Part shown: piece after piece, positions 1 through 5,327 of the stretch | Position numbering within the stretch: position 1 is the stretch's first letter | Layout of the letters: each line of letters opens with the position of its first letter | Source: Actinomycetota bacterium | GTDB lineage: Bacteria > Actinomycetota > Geothermincolia > Geothermincolales > RBG-13-55-18 | DNA length: 7,158 bases | Assembly (NCBI GenBank): GCA_028275245.1 | Contig: JAPWVA010000056.1 | Coordinates: 1 to 7,158, forward strand | Direction of reading: 5' to 3' | Position numbers and translations under genes: made by a program | The notes under the pieces: generated by a model | Told to the model about the DNA's origin: nothing | The model's input: only the letters and a program-made list of their open reading frames with translations | Databases searched by the model: none

Positions 1-42
1 TCCCGACCACCGTAGGACCGCACCGCGTGGCCGATAGGTCGA

Positions 43-107
43 TCCTCGGGCGAAGCCTGTGCTGCCGGGCTCCGGGGATGCGCGGTGCTCCCAAGGCTAT
101 CCGAGGA
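43..107 (+). promoter_or_regulatory. Possible structured 5' leader of the hydrolase gene
   Basis: TCCTCGG at 43-49 can pair perfectly with CCGAGGA at 101-107 (7 bp), and inside it AGCCT at 54-58 pairs with AGGCT at 94-98 (5 bp), separated by a small internal loop. A further 4-bp hairpin with a 3-nt loop (65-68 with 72-75) can form inside. The outer stem ends directly before the Shine-Dalgarno sequence, so it could influence ribosome access. I recognise no known riboswitch class, and stems of this size occur by chance in GC-rich DNA. Confidence 0.25.
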
Positions 108-108
108 A

Positions 109-114
109 AGGAGG
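109..114 (+). promoter_or_regulatory. Ribosome binding site AGGAGG deciding the start at 120
   Basis: AGGAGG lies 5 nt before the ATG at 120, inside a purine-rich run. It is the strongest Shine-Dalgarno match in the window. It favours this ATG over the in-frame upstream GTG at 27 and ATG at 78, which have no comparable site and would add a tail not expected in this family. Confidence 0.8.
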
Positions 115-119
115 AAAGC

Positions 120-677
120 ATGGAACGCCATCCTTCACTGGCCAACGCCGACGACAGCCTGGTGGTCCTCATCGACCCCCAGGAGAAGCTGATGCGGGCC
201 ATGGACCGCAGGGATGAGATAACCCGCAACATGCGCTTGCTCCTGCGCTTTTCCTCTATATACGCCGTCCCGGTGGTCCTCACCGAACACTATCCTCAAG
301 GGCTGGGGACCACTGTGGAGGAGATCCGGGAAGTCCTTCCCGAGTACCGGCCCATCGTGAAACGCATCTTCAGCTGCTTCGGGGTGGAGGAGTTCGGGCG
401 CGAGCTGGCCACCCGGGGCAGGAAAAGGCTCCTGGTTGCGGGCATAGAGACCCACATCTGCGTGGCCCAGACGGTGTTGGACGCCTTGCACCGGGGGTTC
501 CAGGTCCAGGTGCTCTCGGACGCAGTGAGCTCCCGCCGGCATGGGGACCACGCCACAGCCCTGGAGAGAATGGCCAGGGAGGGCGCGGTGATAACCACCA
601 CGGAGGCGGCCATGTACGAGGTGGCAGCACGGGCCGACGACGAGAGCTTCCGGCGTCTTCTCGAGCTGGTGAAATGA
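120..677 (+). CDS. Isochorismatase-like cysteine hydrolase (ISOC1/YcaC-related)
   Basis: This 185-residue protein belongs to the isochorismatase-like cysteine hydrolase fold, a cytoplasmic family that cleaves amides, carbamoyl groups or enol ethers through a Cys-Asp-Lys triad. The triad is visible: Asp19 in VVLIDPQ, Lys81 in PIVKRIFSCF, and Cys114 in the loop GIETHICVAQT, which has the usual form before the nucleophile. The segment TEHYPQGLG (residues 55-63) resembles the signature of the ISOC1/ISOC2 and YcaC-related group rather than true EntB isochorismatases, and there is no carrier-protein domain. Its length is normal for single-domain members. The substrate cannot be read from sequence. 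The gene stands alone: its stop is followed by about 470 nt without a gene, and nothing ties it functionally to the downstream polysaccharide genes. I am confident of the family and not of the reaction. Confidence 0.93.
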   Translation: MERHPSLANADDSLVVLIDPQEKLMRAMDRRDEITRNMRLLLRFSSIYAVPVVLTEHYPQGLGTTVEEIREVLPEYRPIVKRIFSCFGVEEFGRELATRGRKRLLVAGIETHICVAQTVLDALHRGFQVQVLSDAVSSRRHGDHATALERMAREGAVITTTEAAMYEVAARADDESFRRLLELVK

Positions 678-806
678 GGAGGAAGGTGAGGTCACGGGCC
701 TTCCCGGCGCCCCGGGTCGTAAGCCGAAAGCGGGACTGGGCCTGCCTCCGTGGTACCCGCGCCATCCCGGCGCAATGACTACACCCACACCGCCCGGGAT
801 ATCGCA

Positions 807-833
807 CGCTGCCCACAGCGGCCTCCCTTTTTT
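807..833 (+). terminator. Weak candidate rho-independent terminator after the hydrolase
   Basis: CGCTG (807-811) and CAGCG (816-820) form a perfect 5-bp stem with a 4-nt loop, and a run of six Ts begins at 828. The stem is short and 7 nt separate it from the T run, so this is a suboptimal terminator. It lies about 130 nt after the hydrolase stop. Confidence 0.3.
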
Positions 834-840
834 CGGGGAT

Positions 841-852
841 CCGATTAATCGG
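841..852. repeat. Perfect 12-bp palindrome CCGATTAATCGG
   Basis: The 12 bases read the same on both strands, with an AT-rich centre and GC-rich arms, in otherwise GC-rich intergenic DNA. This is the shape of a binding site for a dimeric helix-turn-helix regulator. It lies about 200 nt before the -10 box of the methyltransferase gene, so repression by direct occlusion there would need an unseen nearer promoter. Confidence 0.4.
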
Positions 853-894
853 TTAAAACCAGTGGAGTCCGGGGAAGGTTCGAGGGCGGGCCAT

Positions 895-941
895 ACCGTC
901 CCTGATTGACAGAAATGCTCCCCTAATCAGCTAGGACGGGT
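895..941 (+). other. Long imperfect hairpin, 12 paired bases
   Basis: CTGATT (902-907) pairs with AATCAG (925-930), and CCGTCC (896-901) pairs with GGACGG (934-939), leaving a 3-nt bulge (931-933) and a 17-nt loop. A perfect -35-like TTGACA falls at 906-911 on the inner edge of the stem. It could be an RNA hairpin of an unannotated transcript or a bipartite operator. Confidence 0.4.
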
Positions 942-985
942 GACGATGCGAAAAAGGGAAGATCCGGAGGCACAGGCGGAGACCG

Positions 986-1021
986 CACCGTCGCCTTGAG
1001 GGGAGGGAAGGCACGGCGGTG
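986..1021 (+). other. Two-part hairpin upstream of the methyltransferase promoter
   Basis: CACCG (986-990) pairs with CGGTG (1017-1021), and GCCTT (993-997) pairs with AAGGC (1008-1012), separated by an asymmetric internal loop. The 10-nt apical loop is all purine. It ends 26 nt before the TATAAT box, so it lies over the presumed -35 region. Confidence 0.3.
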
Positions 1022-1047
1022 GGAGACCGAACGGGGATCGTTTAATC

Positions 1048-1053
1048 TATAAT
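1048..1053 (+). promoter_or_regulatory. Candidate -10 box (TATAAT) of the methyltransferase gene
   Basis: A perfect TATAAT sits in a short AT-rich patch (1040-1054) within GC-rich DNA, about 93 nt upstream of the methyltransferase start. No good -35 element exists at 16-18 nt spacing (the region reads GAGACCGA), so it may depend on an activator or an alternative sigma factor, or be fortuitous. Confidence 0.42.
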
Positions 1054-1145
1054 CTACCGCGTCGTCCCGGGGGCGCACGGCAACCCACCGGTTCCCGGGC
1101 TATCCCTGTATCCTGGAAAGGTAACCGGAGAAAGGGGAGCACACC

Positions 1146-1928
1146 ATGGAAGACGAGGTCTACACCGCCGACCTGCCCCAGGACAGCTATCCCCCTTTAG
1201 TGCTCACCGGCGAGAGGACCCTTCCCGGGCTCCGGGAGGAGAATTACTGGTTCCAGAGGCACCTGGTGGCCTACGAATACCTCCTCCCTCTGGCCCGCGG
1301 GAAAAGGGTCCTGGACCTGGGAAGTGGCGAAGGATACGGAGTGGACCTTCTGGCCGGGGTGGCGGAGGAGGCGGTGGGGGTGGACCTGGCCCCCGAAGCC
1401 GTTTATCACGCCCGCAAGACCTACCGTAGGAGGAACCTGCGCTTCCTTTACATGGACATCTGCTCCCTGGACCTGGAGGATGATTCCTTCGACCTGGTCT
1501 GTTCCCTCCAGGTGGTGGAGCATCTCCAAAAGCCGGAAAAGCTCTTGCAGGAGGCCAGGAGGGTGTTGAGGCGGGGCGGTATGTGTGTCATCACCACCCC
1601 CAACCGGCTCATCCTCTCTCCGGGAAGGGACACCCCCATCAACCCCTTCCATGTGCGCGAGTACGACCTGGAGGAGTTCCGCGCCTTTATGGAGGGGTTC
1701 TTCCCCAGGGTTGAGGTAAAGGGGGTCTTCCACGCCGGCAGGCTCCGCCTGCATGACCTCCTGGTGGGGCGGAACTTCTCCCAGTTCTGCCTTAACATCC
1801 CGCCCCTGCTCCAGCGCCTCTTCTACCTGCCCTTCTTCCTCCCCTCCCTCACCACCCGCTGCTTCCGGGTTTCCGATCGGGGCCTGGAGGAGGCCCTGGA
1901 CTTCATCGGGATGGGATGGAAGGAATGA
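1146..1928 (+). CDS. SAM-dependent methyltransferase, Rv3030-like (probable sugar O-methyltransferase)
   Basis: This 260-residue class I methyltransferase is predicted to use S-adenosylmethionine. Motif I is VLDLGSGEGYG (55-65), the acidic end of strand 2 is VGVD (77-80), and the post-motif segment SFDLVCSLQVVEHL (114-127) is typical of the Methyltransf_11 group. Two less common stretches, LTGERTLPGL near 20-29 followed by ENYWFQRH, and TPNR..SPGRDTPINPFH (151-169), match what I remember of mycobacterial Rv3030, as does the C-terminal DLIGMG-like end. Rv3030 lies in the MGLP locus and is proposed to methylate glucose residues. The start is supported by AAGGGGAG at 1132-1139, 6 nt before the ATG. 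The gene precedes the GH57 and GT4 genes in the same orientation, as in mycobacteria. The acceptor sugar and position methylated are inference. There is no signal peptide or clear membrane segment, although residues 217-235 are hydrophobic. Confidence 0.9.
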   Translation: MEDEVYTADLPQDSYPPLVLTGERTLPGLREENYWFQRHLVAYEYLLPLARGKRVLDLGSGEGYGVDLLAGVAEEAVGVDLAPEAVYHARKTYRRRNLRFLYMDICSLDLEDDSFDLVCSLQVVEHLQKPEKLLQEARRVLRRGGMCVITTPNRLILSPGRDTPINPFHVREYDLEEFRAFMEGFFPRVEVKGVFHAGRLRLHDLLVGRNFSQFCLNIPPLLQRLFYLPFFLPSLTTRCFRVSDRGLEEALDFIGMGWKE

Positions 1929-1944
1929 ACGGTTGGACGGTTGG
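1929..1944. repeat. Tandem 8-bp repeat directly after the methyltransferase stop
   Basis: ACGGTTGG occurs twice in perfect tandem, starting at the first base after the TGA stop. It is too short to be assigned a function; a slippage product or a protein-binding direct repeat are both possible. Confidence 0.5.
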
Positions 1945-2063
1945 AGACCTTTCGGTGGGAAACCGGCAAGATCCAGCCTAAAGGGGCAACGGGCCGCCAG
2001 GTGGCGGAACCTCTGGGACCCGCGACTCCGCCGGGAATGTCCTTTCCCCTGGTGAAATCGCCC

Positions 2064-2090
2064 GCTCCCCTCTCAATGTGTGAAGGGAGC
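2064..2090 (+). other. Hairpin between the direct repeats
   Basis: GCTCCC (2064-2069) pairs perfectly with GGGAGC (2085-2090) around a 15-nt loop in which TCA and TGA can add three more pairs. There is no T run after it, so it is not a standard intrinsic terminator. Confidence 0.3.
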
Positions 2091-2120
2091 AAGAACCCAG
2101 CGGAAGACCCCCTCTCCCGC

Positions 2121-2129
2121 TGGTAAAAT
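2121..2129 (+). promoter_or_regulatory. Candidate extended -10 promoter for the GH57 gene
   Basis: TGGTAAAAT combines the TGN extended -10 motif with TAAAAT, five of six matches to TATAAT. The -35 region at 2101-2106 (CGGAAG) is poor, which is tolerated by extended -10 promoters. A transcript starting near 2136 would have a structured leader of about 240 nt before the GH57 start. Confidence 0.33.
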
Positions 2130-2193
2130 GGCCCGGGGAGCCGTGGTCCGGGTACAGAGGTCCCATCCCTCAAGACGGCGACGGCCATCTGCA

Positions 2194-2216
2194 GGCGGTG
2201 GCAATGCCACCAAGCC
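2194..2216 (+). other. Stable 9-bp hairpin in the GH57 leader
   Basis: GGTGGC (2197-2202) pairs with GCCACC (2206-2211) across a 3-nt AAT loop, and GGC (2194-2196) pairs with GCC (2214-2216) past a 2-nt AA bulge. Its 3' edge overlaps a CCGCGG block at 2215-2220 that could instead pair with identical blocks further down the leader. Confidence 0.45.
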
Positions 2217-2301
2217 GCGGAGATTCGCTAAGCCTGGTCAGGATCAGCTCGGGAGGTCTGGATGCCGGACGGTCGCAGGAACCATCTCAAGGGACCGCGC
2301 C

Positions 2302-2322
2302 GGGTGGAGGCGACATCCACCC
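2302..2322 (+). other. Perfect 7-bp hairpin in the GH57 leader
   Basis: GGGTGGA (2302-2308) and TCCACCC (2316-2322) form a perfect GC-rich stem closing a 7-nt loop, GGCGACA. It lies 54 nt before the GH57 start. Confidence 0.45.
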
Positions 2323-2343
2323 CAGCCGGCAAGGCCTCCCCAT

Positions 2344-2362
2344 CCCGCGGACAAACCGCGGG
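2344..2362 (+). promoter_or_regulatory. Strong hairpin overlapping the GH57 ribosome binding site
   Basis: CCCGCGG (2344-2350) and CCGCGGG (2356-2362) form a perfect 7-bp all-GC stem with a 5-nt ACAAA loop. The 3' arm includes the first bases of the GGGGGAAG Shine-Dalgarno block (2360-2367), so forming this hairpin should reduce translation of the GH57 gene. The arms are self-complementary CCGCGG units, and a third unit lies at 2215-2220, which allows competing structures. Confidence 0.5.
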
Positions 2363-2375
2363 GGAAGCCACACCC

Positions 2376-3929
2376 GTGGCCTGCCTCCTCCTCCATACCC
2401 ACATGCCCTACGTGCGCCGGAACGGTGACTGGCCCTGTGGGGAGCAGTGGATCCTGGAGGCCTGGGCCGAGTGTTACCTGCCCGTGTGGGAGCTGGTGGA
2501 CGACCTGGCCGGCGGAAGGGCCCGGGGCAAGCTCGCCCTCACCCTCACCCCCATCCTCGCCGAGCAGCTCCGGGACACATACCTGGAGAGTCGGTTCCAG
2601 GGCTATCTCCTCAACCGGATCAGGCAAGCGGAGGAGGAAATAGCCCGCCTCGAGGGAATGGGCGACCGGACCCGTGCGGACCTAGCCCGTTTCTACCGAA
2701 ACGAATTGCGAGGCCTCCTCCGGAAGTTCGAGGAGAGGTTCCGGGGGAGGATGGTGGAGACCCTGGCCCGGGCCATGGACTCCGGTAAGGTGGAGGTCCT
2801 GGCCAGTGCCGCGACCCACGCCCACCTCCCCTCCCTCAGGTCCCATCCCTTCCGCAGGGCCCAGGTGGCGGTGGGTATAGAGGAGTATCGTCGGCTCTTT
2901 CACAGGGAACCAGCGGGCTTCTGGTTGCCCGAGTGTGCTTATACCCCCGAGCTGGACCGGGTGCTCGCCGAGTTCTCGCCACCCCTTCGGTACGTGGTGC
3001 TCGACCACTCCGCGGCCAGGGATACCTCCCTGCCCCGGAGGCTGGGGGACACGCCCCTGGTGGCCCTCCTCAGGGACGGCGAGACCCACCGGTGGGTATG
3101 GACTGAAACGGGCATCCCCAGCCGGGGACCCTACCGGGAATACTGCAAGAGGGACCACCAGGGACATGGGTTCCAATACTGGAAGGTGACCTCGCTGGAC
3201 ACACCCTTGGACCTCAAGGAGATCTACCGACCGGAGGAGGCGGTGGAACAGGCGGAGAGGGACGCCCGGGAATTCGCAGGGCGTGTCATGGAAAGGCTGG
3301 AGTGCATCTTGCGTTCACCGGAGGGAAACGGTGAGAGCGCGATGGATGGGTATAGCCGAGGGATCCGCTGCCTGCTGGCCGCCTACGACACGGAGCTTAT
3401 GGGGCACTGGTGGTGGGAAGGGCCCCACTGGTTGCGGGAGGTGCTTTCCCTGCTGGAAGGCCACCTGGAGCTACCGGCCCGAGTGGCCGCCGGGGCGCCA
3501 GTCCATACCCTGGAGTCATTGAGCCCTGGGGAGACCTCCTGGGCACCGGAGGGGGACTTCAGCCCGTGGATCAATCCCAGGACCGCCTGGATGTGGGAGA
3601 CCCTCCATCGAGCGCAGGAACGGTTCGTCCGCGCCTTGAGCGGCCGGGGACGGAAGGTCGGCAGCCCCGACCTGGAGCGGCGGGCCCTGGCCCAGGCGGG
3701 ACGAGAGCTGCTCCTCCTCCAGTCAAGTGACTGGCCCTACATGGTATCCCGGGATTCCGCTGCGGGTTACTCGGAGGAAAGGTTTTGCGCGCACGCGGAA
3801 AGGTTCCACCGCCTCCTCGACCTGCTAGAGGAGGGGGACAATAGGGGTCTAGAGGAGGTCCTTCCCCGCTTGGAACTGCTGGACAACCCCTTCCCCTTCC
3901 TGGGATTGCAGTTCTGGGAGATTGACTAG
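2376..3929 (+). CDS. GH57 family glucan enzyme, Rv3031-like (branching enzyme or amylase)
   Basis: From a GTG at 2376 this gives 517 residues, close to the 520 of the Thermus GH57 branching enzyme and about 526 of mycobacterial Rv3031 (from memory). The GTG is preferred because family members begin just before the first strand, here ACLLLHTHMPYV, and GGGGGAAG lies 8 nt upstream. The catalytic machinery is clear: HTH (7-9) in motif 1, nucleophile Glu186 in FWLPECAY, acid/base Asp338 in AAYDTELMGHWW, and the C-terminal SSDWPYMVSRDSAA (450-463), which is very like Rv3031. The enzyme should act in the cytoplasm on alpha-1,4-glucan, breaking alpha-1,4 bonds and forming alpha-1,6 branches, or simply hydrolysing. 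The loop that carries the branching-critical tyrosine (Tyr236) in the Thermus enzyme is about 20 residues shorter here and has no tyrosine, as in Rv3031, so branching activity is uncertain. Its place between the methyltransferase and GT4 genes supports a role in MGLP-like glucan maturation. Confidence 0.92.
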   Translation: MACLLLHTHMPYVRRNGDWPCGEQWILEAWAECYLPVWELVDDLAGGRARGKLALTLTPILAEQLRDTYLESRFQGYLLNRIRQAEEEIARLEGMGDRTRADLARFYRNELRGLLRKFEERFRGRMVETLARAMDSGKVEVLASAATHAHLPSLRSHPFRRAQVAVGIEEYRRLFHREPAGFWLPECAYTPELDRVLAEFSPPLRYVVLDHSAARDTSLPRRLGDTPLVALLRDGETHRWVWTETGIPSRGPYREYCKRDHQGHGFQYWKVTSLDTPLDLKEIYRPEEAVEQAERDAREFAGRVMERLECILRSPEGNGESAMDGYSRGIRCLLAAYDTELMGHWWWEGPHWLREVLSLLEGHLELPARVAAGAPVHTLESLSPGETSWAPEGDFSPWINPRTAWMWETLHRAQERFVRALSGRGRKVGSPDLERRALAQAGRELLLLQSSDWPYMVSRDSAAGYSEERFCAHAERFHRLLDLLEEGDNRGLEEVLPRLELLDNPFPFLGLQFWEID

Positions 3930-3949
3930 TAGAAAATGGAAAATATCGT
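3922..3949 (+). promoter_or_regulatory. Second, weaker promoter candidate at the GH57 stop
   Basis: TTGACT (3922-3927), overlapping the last codons of the GH57 gene, is followed after 16 nt by TATCGT (3944-3949). The -35 is good (5 of 6) and the -10 keeps only the TA...T frame. It could be a distal start for the GT4 gene, but the downstream candidate is stronger. Confidence 0.3.
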
Positions 3950-3964
3950 TAGATGATCAAAAGC

Positions 3965-3980
3965 ATTCCAATTTATTCCA
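3965..3980. promoter_or_regulatory. Helically phased ATTCCA direct repeat above the GT4 promoter
   Basis: ATTCCA at 3965-3970 and 3975-3980 repeats with a 10-bp period, one helical turn, and ends 3 bp before the -35 box at 3984. This position suits an activator site or an UP-like element. The surrounding AT richness makes short repeats likelier by chance. Confidence 0.35.
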
Positions 3981-3983
3981 TTA

Positions 3984-4012
3984 TTGCCAATCTTTTTCCC
4001 CTTATATAGAAT
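3984..4012 (+). promoter_or_regulatory. Sigma-70-type promoter for the glycosyltransferase gene
   Basis: TTGCCA (3984-3989) and TAGAAT (4007-4012) each match five of six consensus bases and are separated by exactly 17 nt. They lie in an AT-rich island (about 3928-4018) that contrasts sharply with the flanking DNA. Transcription would begin near 4019, leaving about 64 nt of leader before the GTG start at 4083. It is the best promoter in the window and implies that the GT4 and CoA-ligase genes have their own transcription start. Confidence 0.6.
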
Positions 4013-4050
4013 TTCTCCTTGGCCGGGCGGATCTTTCCGGGGCCGGGAGG

Positions 4051-4070
4051 AGGTTTCCCCGAAGGGACCT
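4051..4070 (+). other. Small hairpin just before the GT4 ribosome binding site
   Basis: AGGT (4051-4054) pairs with ACCT (4067-4070), and CCC (4057-4059) with GGG (4064-4066), closing a CGAA loop with a TT bulge. It abuts the GGGGG block at 4071-4075, which lies 7 nt before the GTG start and is the likely ribosome binding site. Confidence 0.3.
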
Positions 4071-4082
4071 GGGGGTTATTAA

Positions 4083-5327
4083 GTGAAGGTACTCATTCTC
4101 TCCTGGGAGTATCCCCCAAGGATCGTCGGAGGGTTGGGAACCCATGTCCACCAGCTGGCGGTGAACCTGGCCCGCTTGGGAATCGGGGTTCACGTGGTGA
4201 CCAAGGACGCGGAGGGAGCTCCCGACTACGAGGAAGCCGAGGGGGTGCACATCTACCGGGTTCCCCTTTATCCCCCCCAAATACCCCAGGATGACTGGGT
4301 ACCCTGGACGCTCCAGTTCAACGTGGCCCTCCTGGAAAGGGCCGTGCCCCTCCTCAACGAGAGGATAGGAAAGGTCCACGTCATCCACGCCCACGACTGG
4401 CTGGTGGCCCATGCCGCCATCGCCCTCAAGCACGCATACCGCATCCCCCTGGTGGCCACCATCCACGCCACCGAGTACGGGAGGCACCAGGGAAGGCTCC
4501 CGGGGACCATGCAGAAGATCATTCACCAGGTGGAATGGTGGCTCACCTACGAGAGCGTTTGCACCATTTGCTGCAGCAATTACATGCGGGACGAGGTGGT
4601 ACGCATATTCGAGTTACCACCTGACAAGGTAACGGTCATCCCCAACGGGATCGAGTACGACCTTTTCCGGGTGGAGCCAGATCGCGGGCGCATCCACCGC
4701 CAATTCGTTTATCCCGACCGTAGGATGGTTCTCTTCGTGGGAAGGCTGGTCTACGAAAAGGGGGTGCAGACGGTCATCGAGGCCATGCCCAAGGTCTTGG
4801 AGGAGGTCCCGGACCTGTGCTTCCTGGTGGCCGGCACCGGACCCCATGCCCGTGCCCTCCAGGCCATGGTAGAGGAACTGGGCCTGAGTCATAAGATAAA
4901 GATGCTCGGCTTCGTGGATTCCGAGGCGCTGGTGAAGTTCTACAAGAGCGCCGATCTCACGGTGGTCCCCAGCCTGTACGAACCCTTCGGCATGGTGGTG
5001 CTGGAGGCCATGGTGGCCGGGTGCCCTGTCATCGTAGCCGACACAGGAGGGCTCAAGGAGATAGTGGTGCACGAGGAGACGGGCCTACGGTTCCGCCCGG
5101 GAGACCCGGAATCTTTGGCCCATGCCATGATCAGGGTTCTCAAGGACCAGGGTCTGGCTAGGAGGCTGAGCCGGGACGCCATGAACTTTATCCAGGAGAA
5201 GTACAACTGGCGTCGTATCGCCCGAAGCACCGTGGAGGTCTACGAGAAAGCGGTGCGGGAATACGAGTACCGCCCCCGGACCCTGCGCCTCTGCCCTCCC
5301 ATACCCGAAAGCGCCAACGGTGGTTGA
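4083..5327 (+). CDS. GT4 glycosyltransferase, Rv3032-like alpha-1,4-glucosyltransferase
   Basis: This 414-residue GT-B fold enzyme has the same length as mycobacterial Rv3032 (from memory), an alpha-1,4-glucosyltransferase that elongates MGLP and related glucans from a nucleotide-glucose donor. The N-terminal domain (about 1-190) opens with MKVLILSWEYPP and the glycogen-synthase-like loop VGGLGTH (15-21), followed by HAHDWLVAH (102-110) and IHATE (127-131), all near-identical to Rv3032. The C-terminal donor domain carries FVGRLVYEKG (218-227; Arg221 and Lys226 are expected phosphate contacts) and the EX7E motif Glu300/Glu308 in YEPFGMVVLEA. There is no signal peptide, so it should act in the cytoplasm. 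The start is GTG with GGGGG 7 nt upstream. Cys160, Cys163 and Cys164 in the middle are unusual; I recall one cysteine there in Rv3032. The 3' end overlaps the next gene by 8 nt. Other GT4 glucosyltransferases are the main alternative. Confidence 0.92.
   Translation: MKVLILSWEYPPRIVGGLGTHVHQLAVNLARLGIGVHVVTKDAEGAPDYEEAEGVHIYRVPLYPPQIPQDDWVPWTLQFNVALLERAVPLLNERIGKVHVIHAHDWLVAHAAIALKHAYRIPLVATIHATEYGRHQGRLPGTMQKIIHQVEWWLTYESVCTICCSNYMRDEVVRIFELPPDKVTVIPNGIEYDLFRVEPDRGRIHRQFVYPDRRMVLFVGRLVYEKGVQTVIEAMPKVLEEVPDLCFLVAGTGPHARALQAMVEELGLSHKIKMLGFVDSEALVKFYKSADLTVVPSLYEPFGMVVLEAMVAGCPVIVADTGGLKEIVVHEETGLRFRPGDPESLAHAMIRVLKDQGLARRLSRDAMNFIQEKYNWRRIARSTVEVYEKAVREYEYRPRTLRLCPPIPESANGG

Larger units (their letters stand above)
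678..1145. other. 468-nt non-coding region with several inverted repeats
   Basis: No convincing gene lies here. A short frame beginning at ATG 674, overlapping the hydrolase stop, runs about 34 codons but is arginine-rich and resembles nothing I know. The stretch contains small GC hairpins (703-716 and 759-773), a hairpin followed by six Ts (807-833), a perfect 12-bp palindrome (841-852), an imperfect long hairpin (895-941), a two-part hairpin (986-1021), and a TATAAT box (1048-1053) before the methyltransferase. The density of inverted repeats suggests regulation or a small RNA, but none matches a family I recognise. Confidence 0.6.
2045..2135 (+). repeat. Two imperfect 20-bp direct repeats 70 bp apart
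   Basis: TCCCCTGGTGAAATCGCCCG at 2045-2064 and a near copy at 2115-2135 (one inserted G; A for G at 2124 and G for C at 2130) share 18 of 20 aligned bases. Each has the form TGGTRAAAT, which resembles an extended -10 element. The intervening DNA is not visibly duplicated. Confidence 0.45.
1929..2375. other. 447-nt non-coding, hairpin-rich leader of the GH57 gene
   Basis: An open frame reaches back to 2262 in phase with the GH57 gene, but its translation is basic, low-complexity and absent from the family, so I treat the whole stretch as non-coding. It holds a tandem 8-mer, a pair of 20-bp imperfect direct repeats (2045 and 2115), and stems at 1994-2007, 2064-2090, 2194-2216, 2302-2322 and 2344-2362. 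No riboswitch or small-RNA class I know is recognisable. Confidence 0.6.

Noticed and set aside
27..119. N-terminal extension of the hydrolase from GTG 27 or ATG 78
   Set aside because: The family fold starts a few residues before Asp19 of the shorter form, and the only strong ribosome site precedes ATG 120.
674..778. Short frame from ATG 674 overlapping the hydrolase stop
   Set aside because: It is about 34 codons, arginine-rich, matches nothing known and crosses GC hairpins; overlap alone is insufficient.
906..935. TTGACA at 906-911 as a -35 box
   Set aside because: No acceptable -10 lies 16-19 nt downstream (AGCTAG, GCTAGG, CTAGGA), and the motif is part of a hairpin stem and loop.
2262..2375. 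38-residue N-terminal extension of the GH57 protein
   Set aside because: It is basic and low in complexity, has no counterpart in family members, and covers perfect hairpins; GTG 2376 with GGGGGAAG upstream fits the family length.
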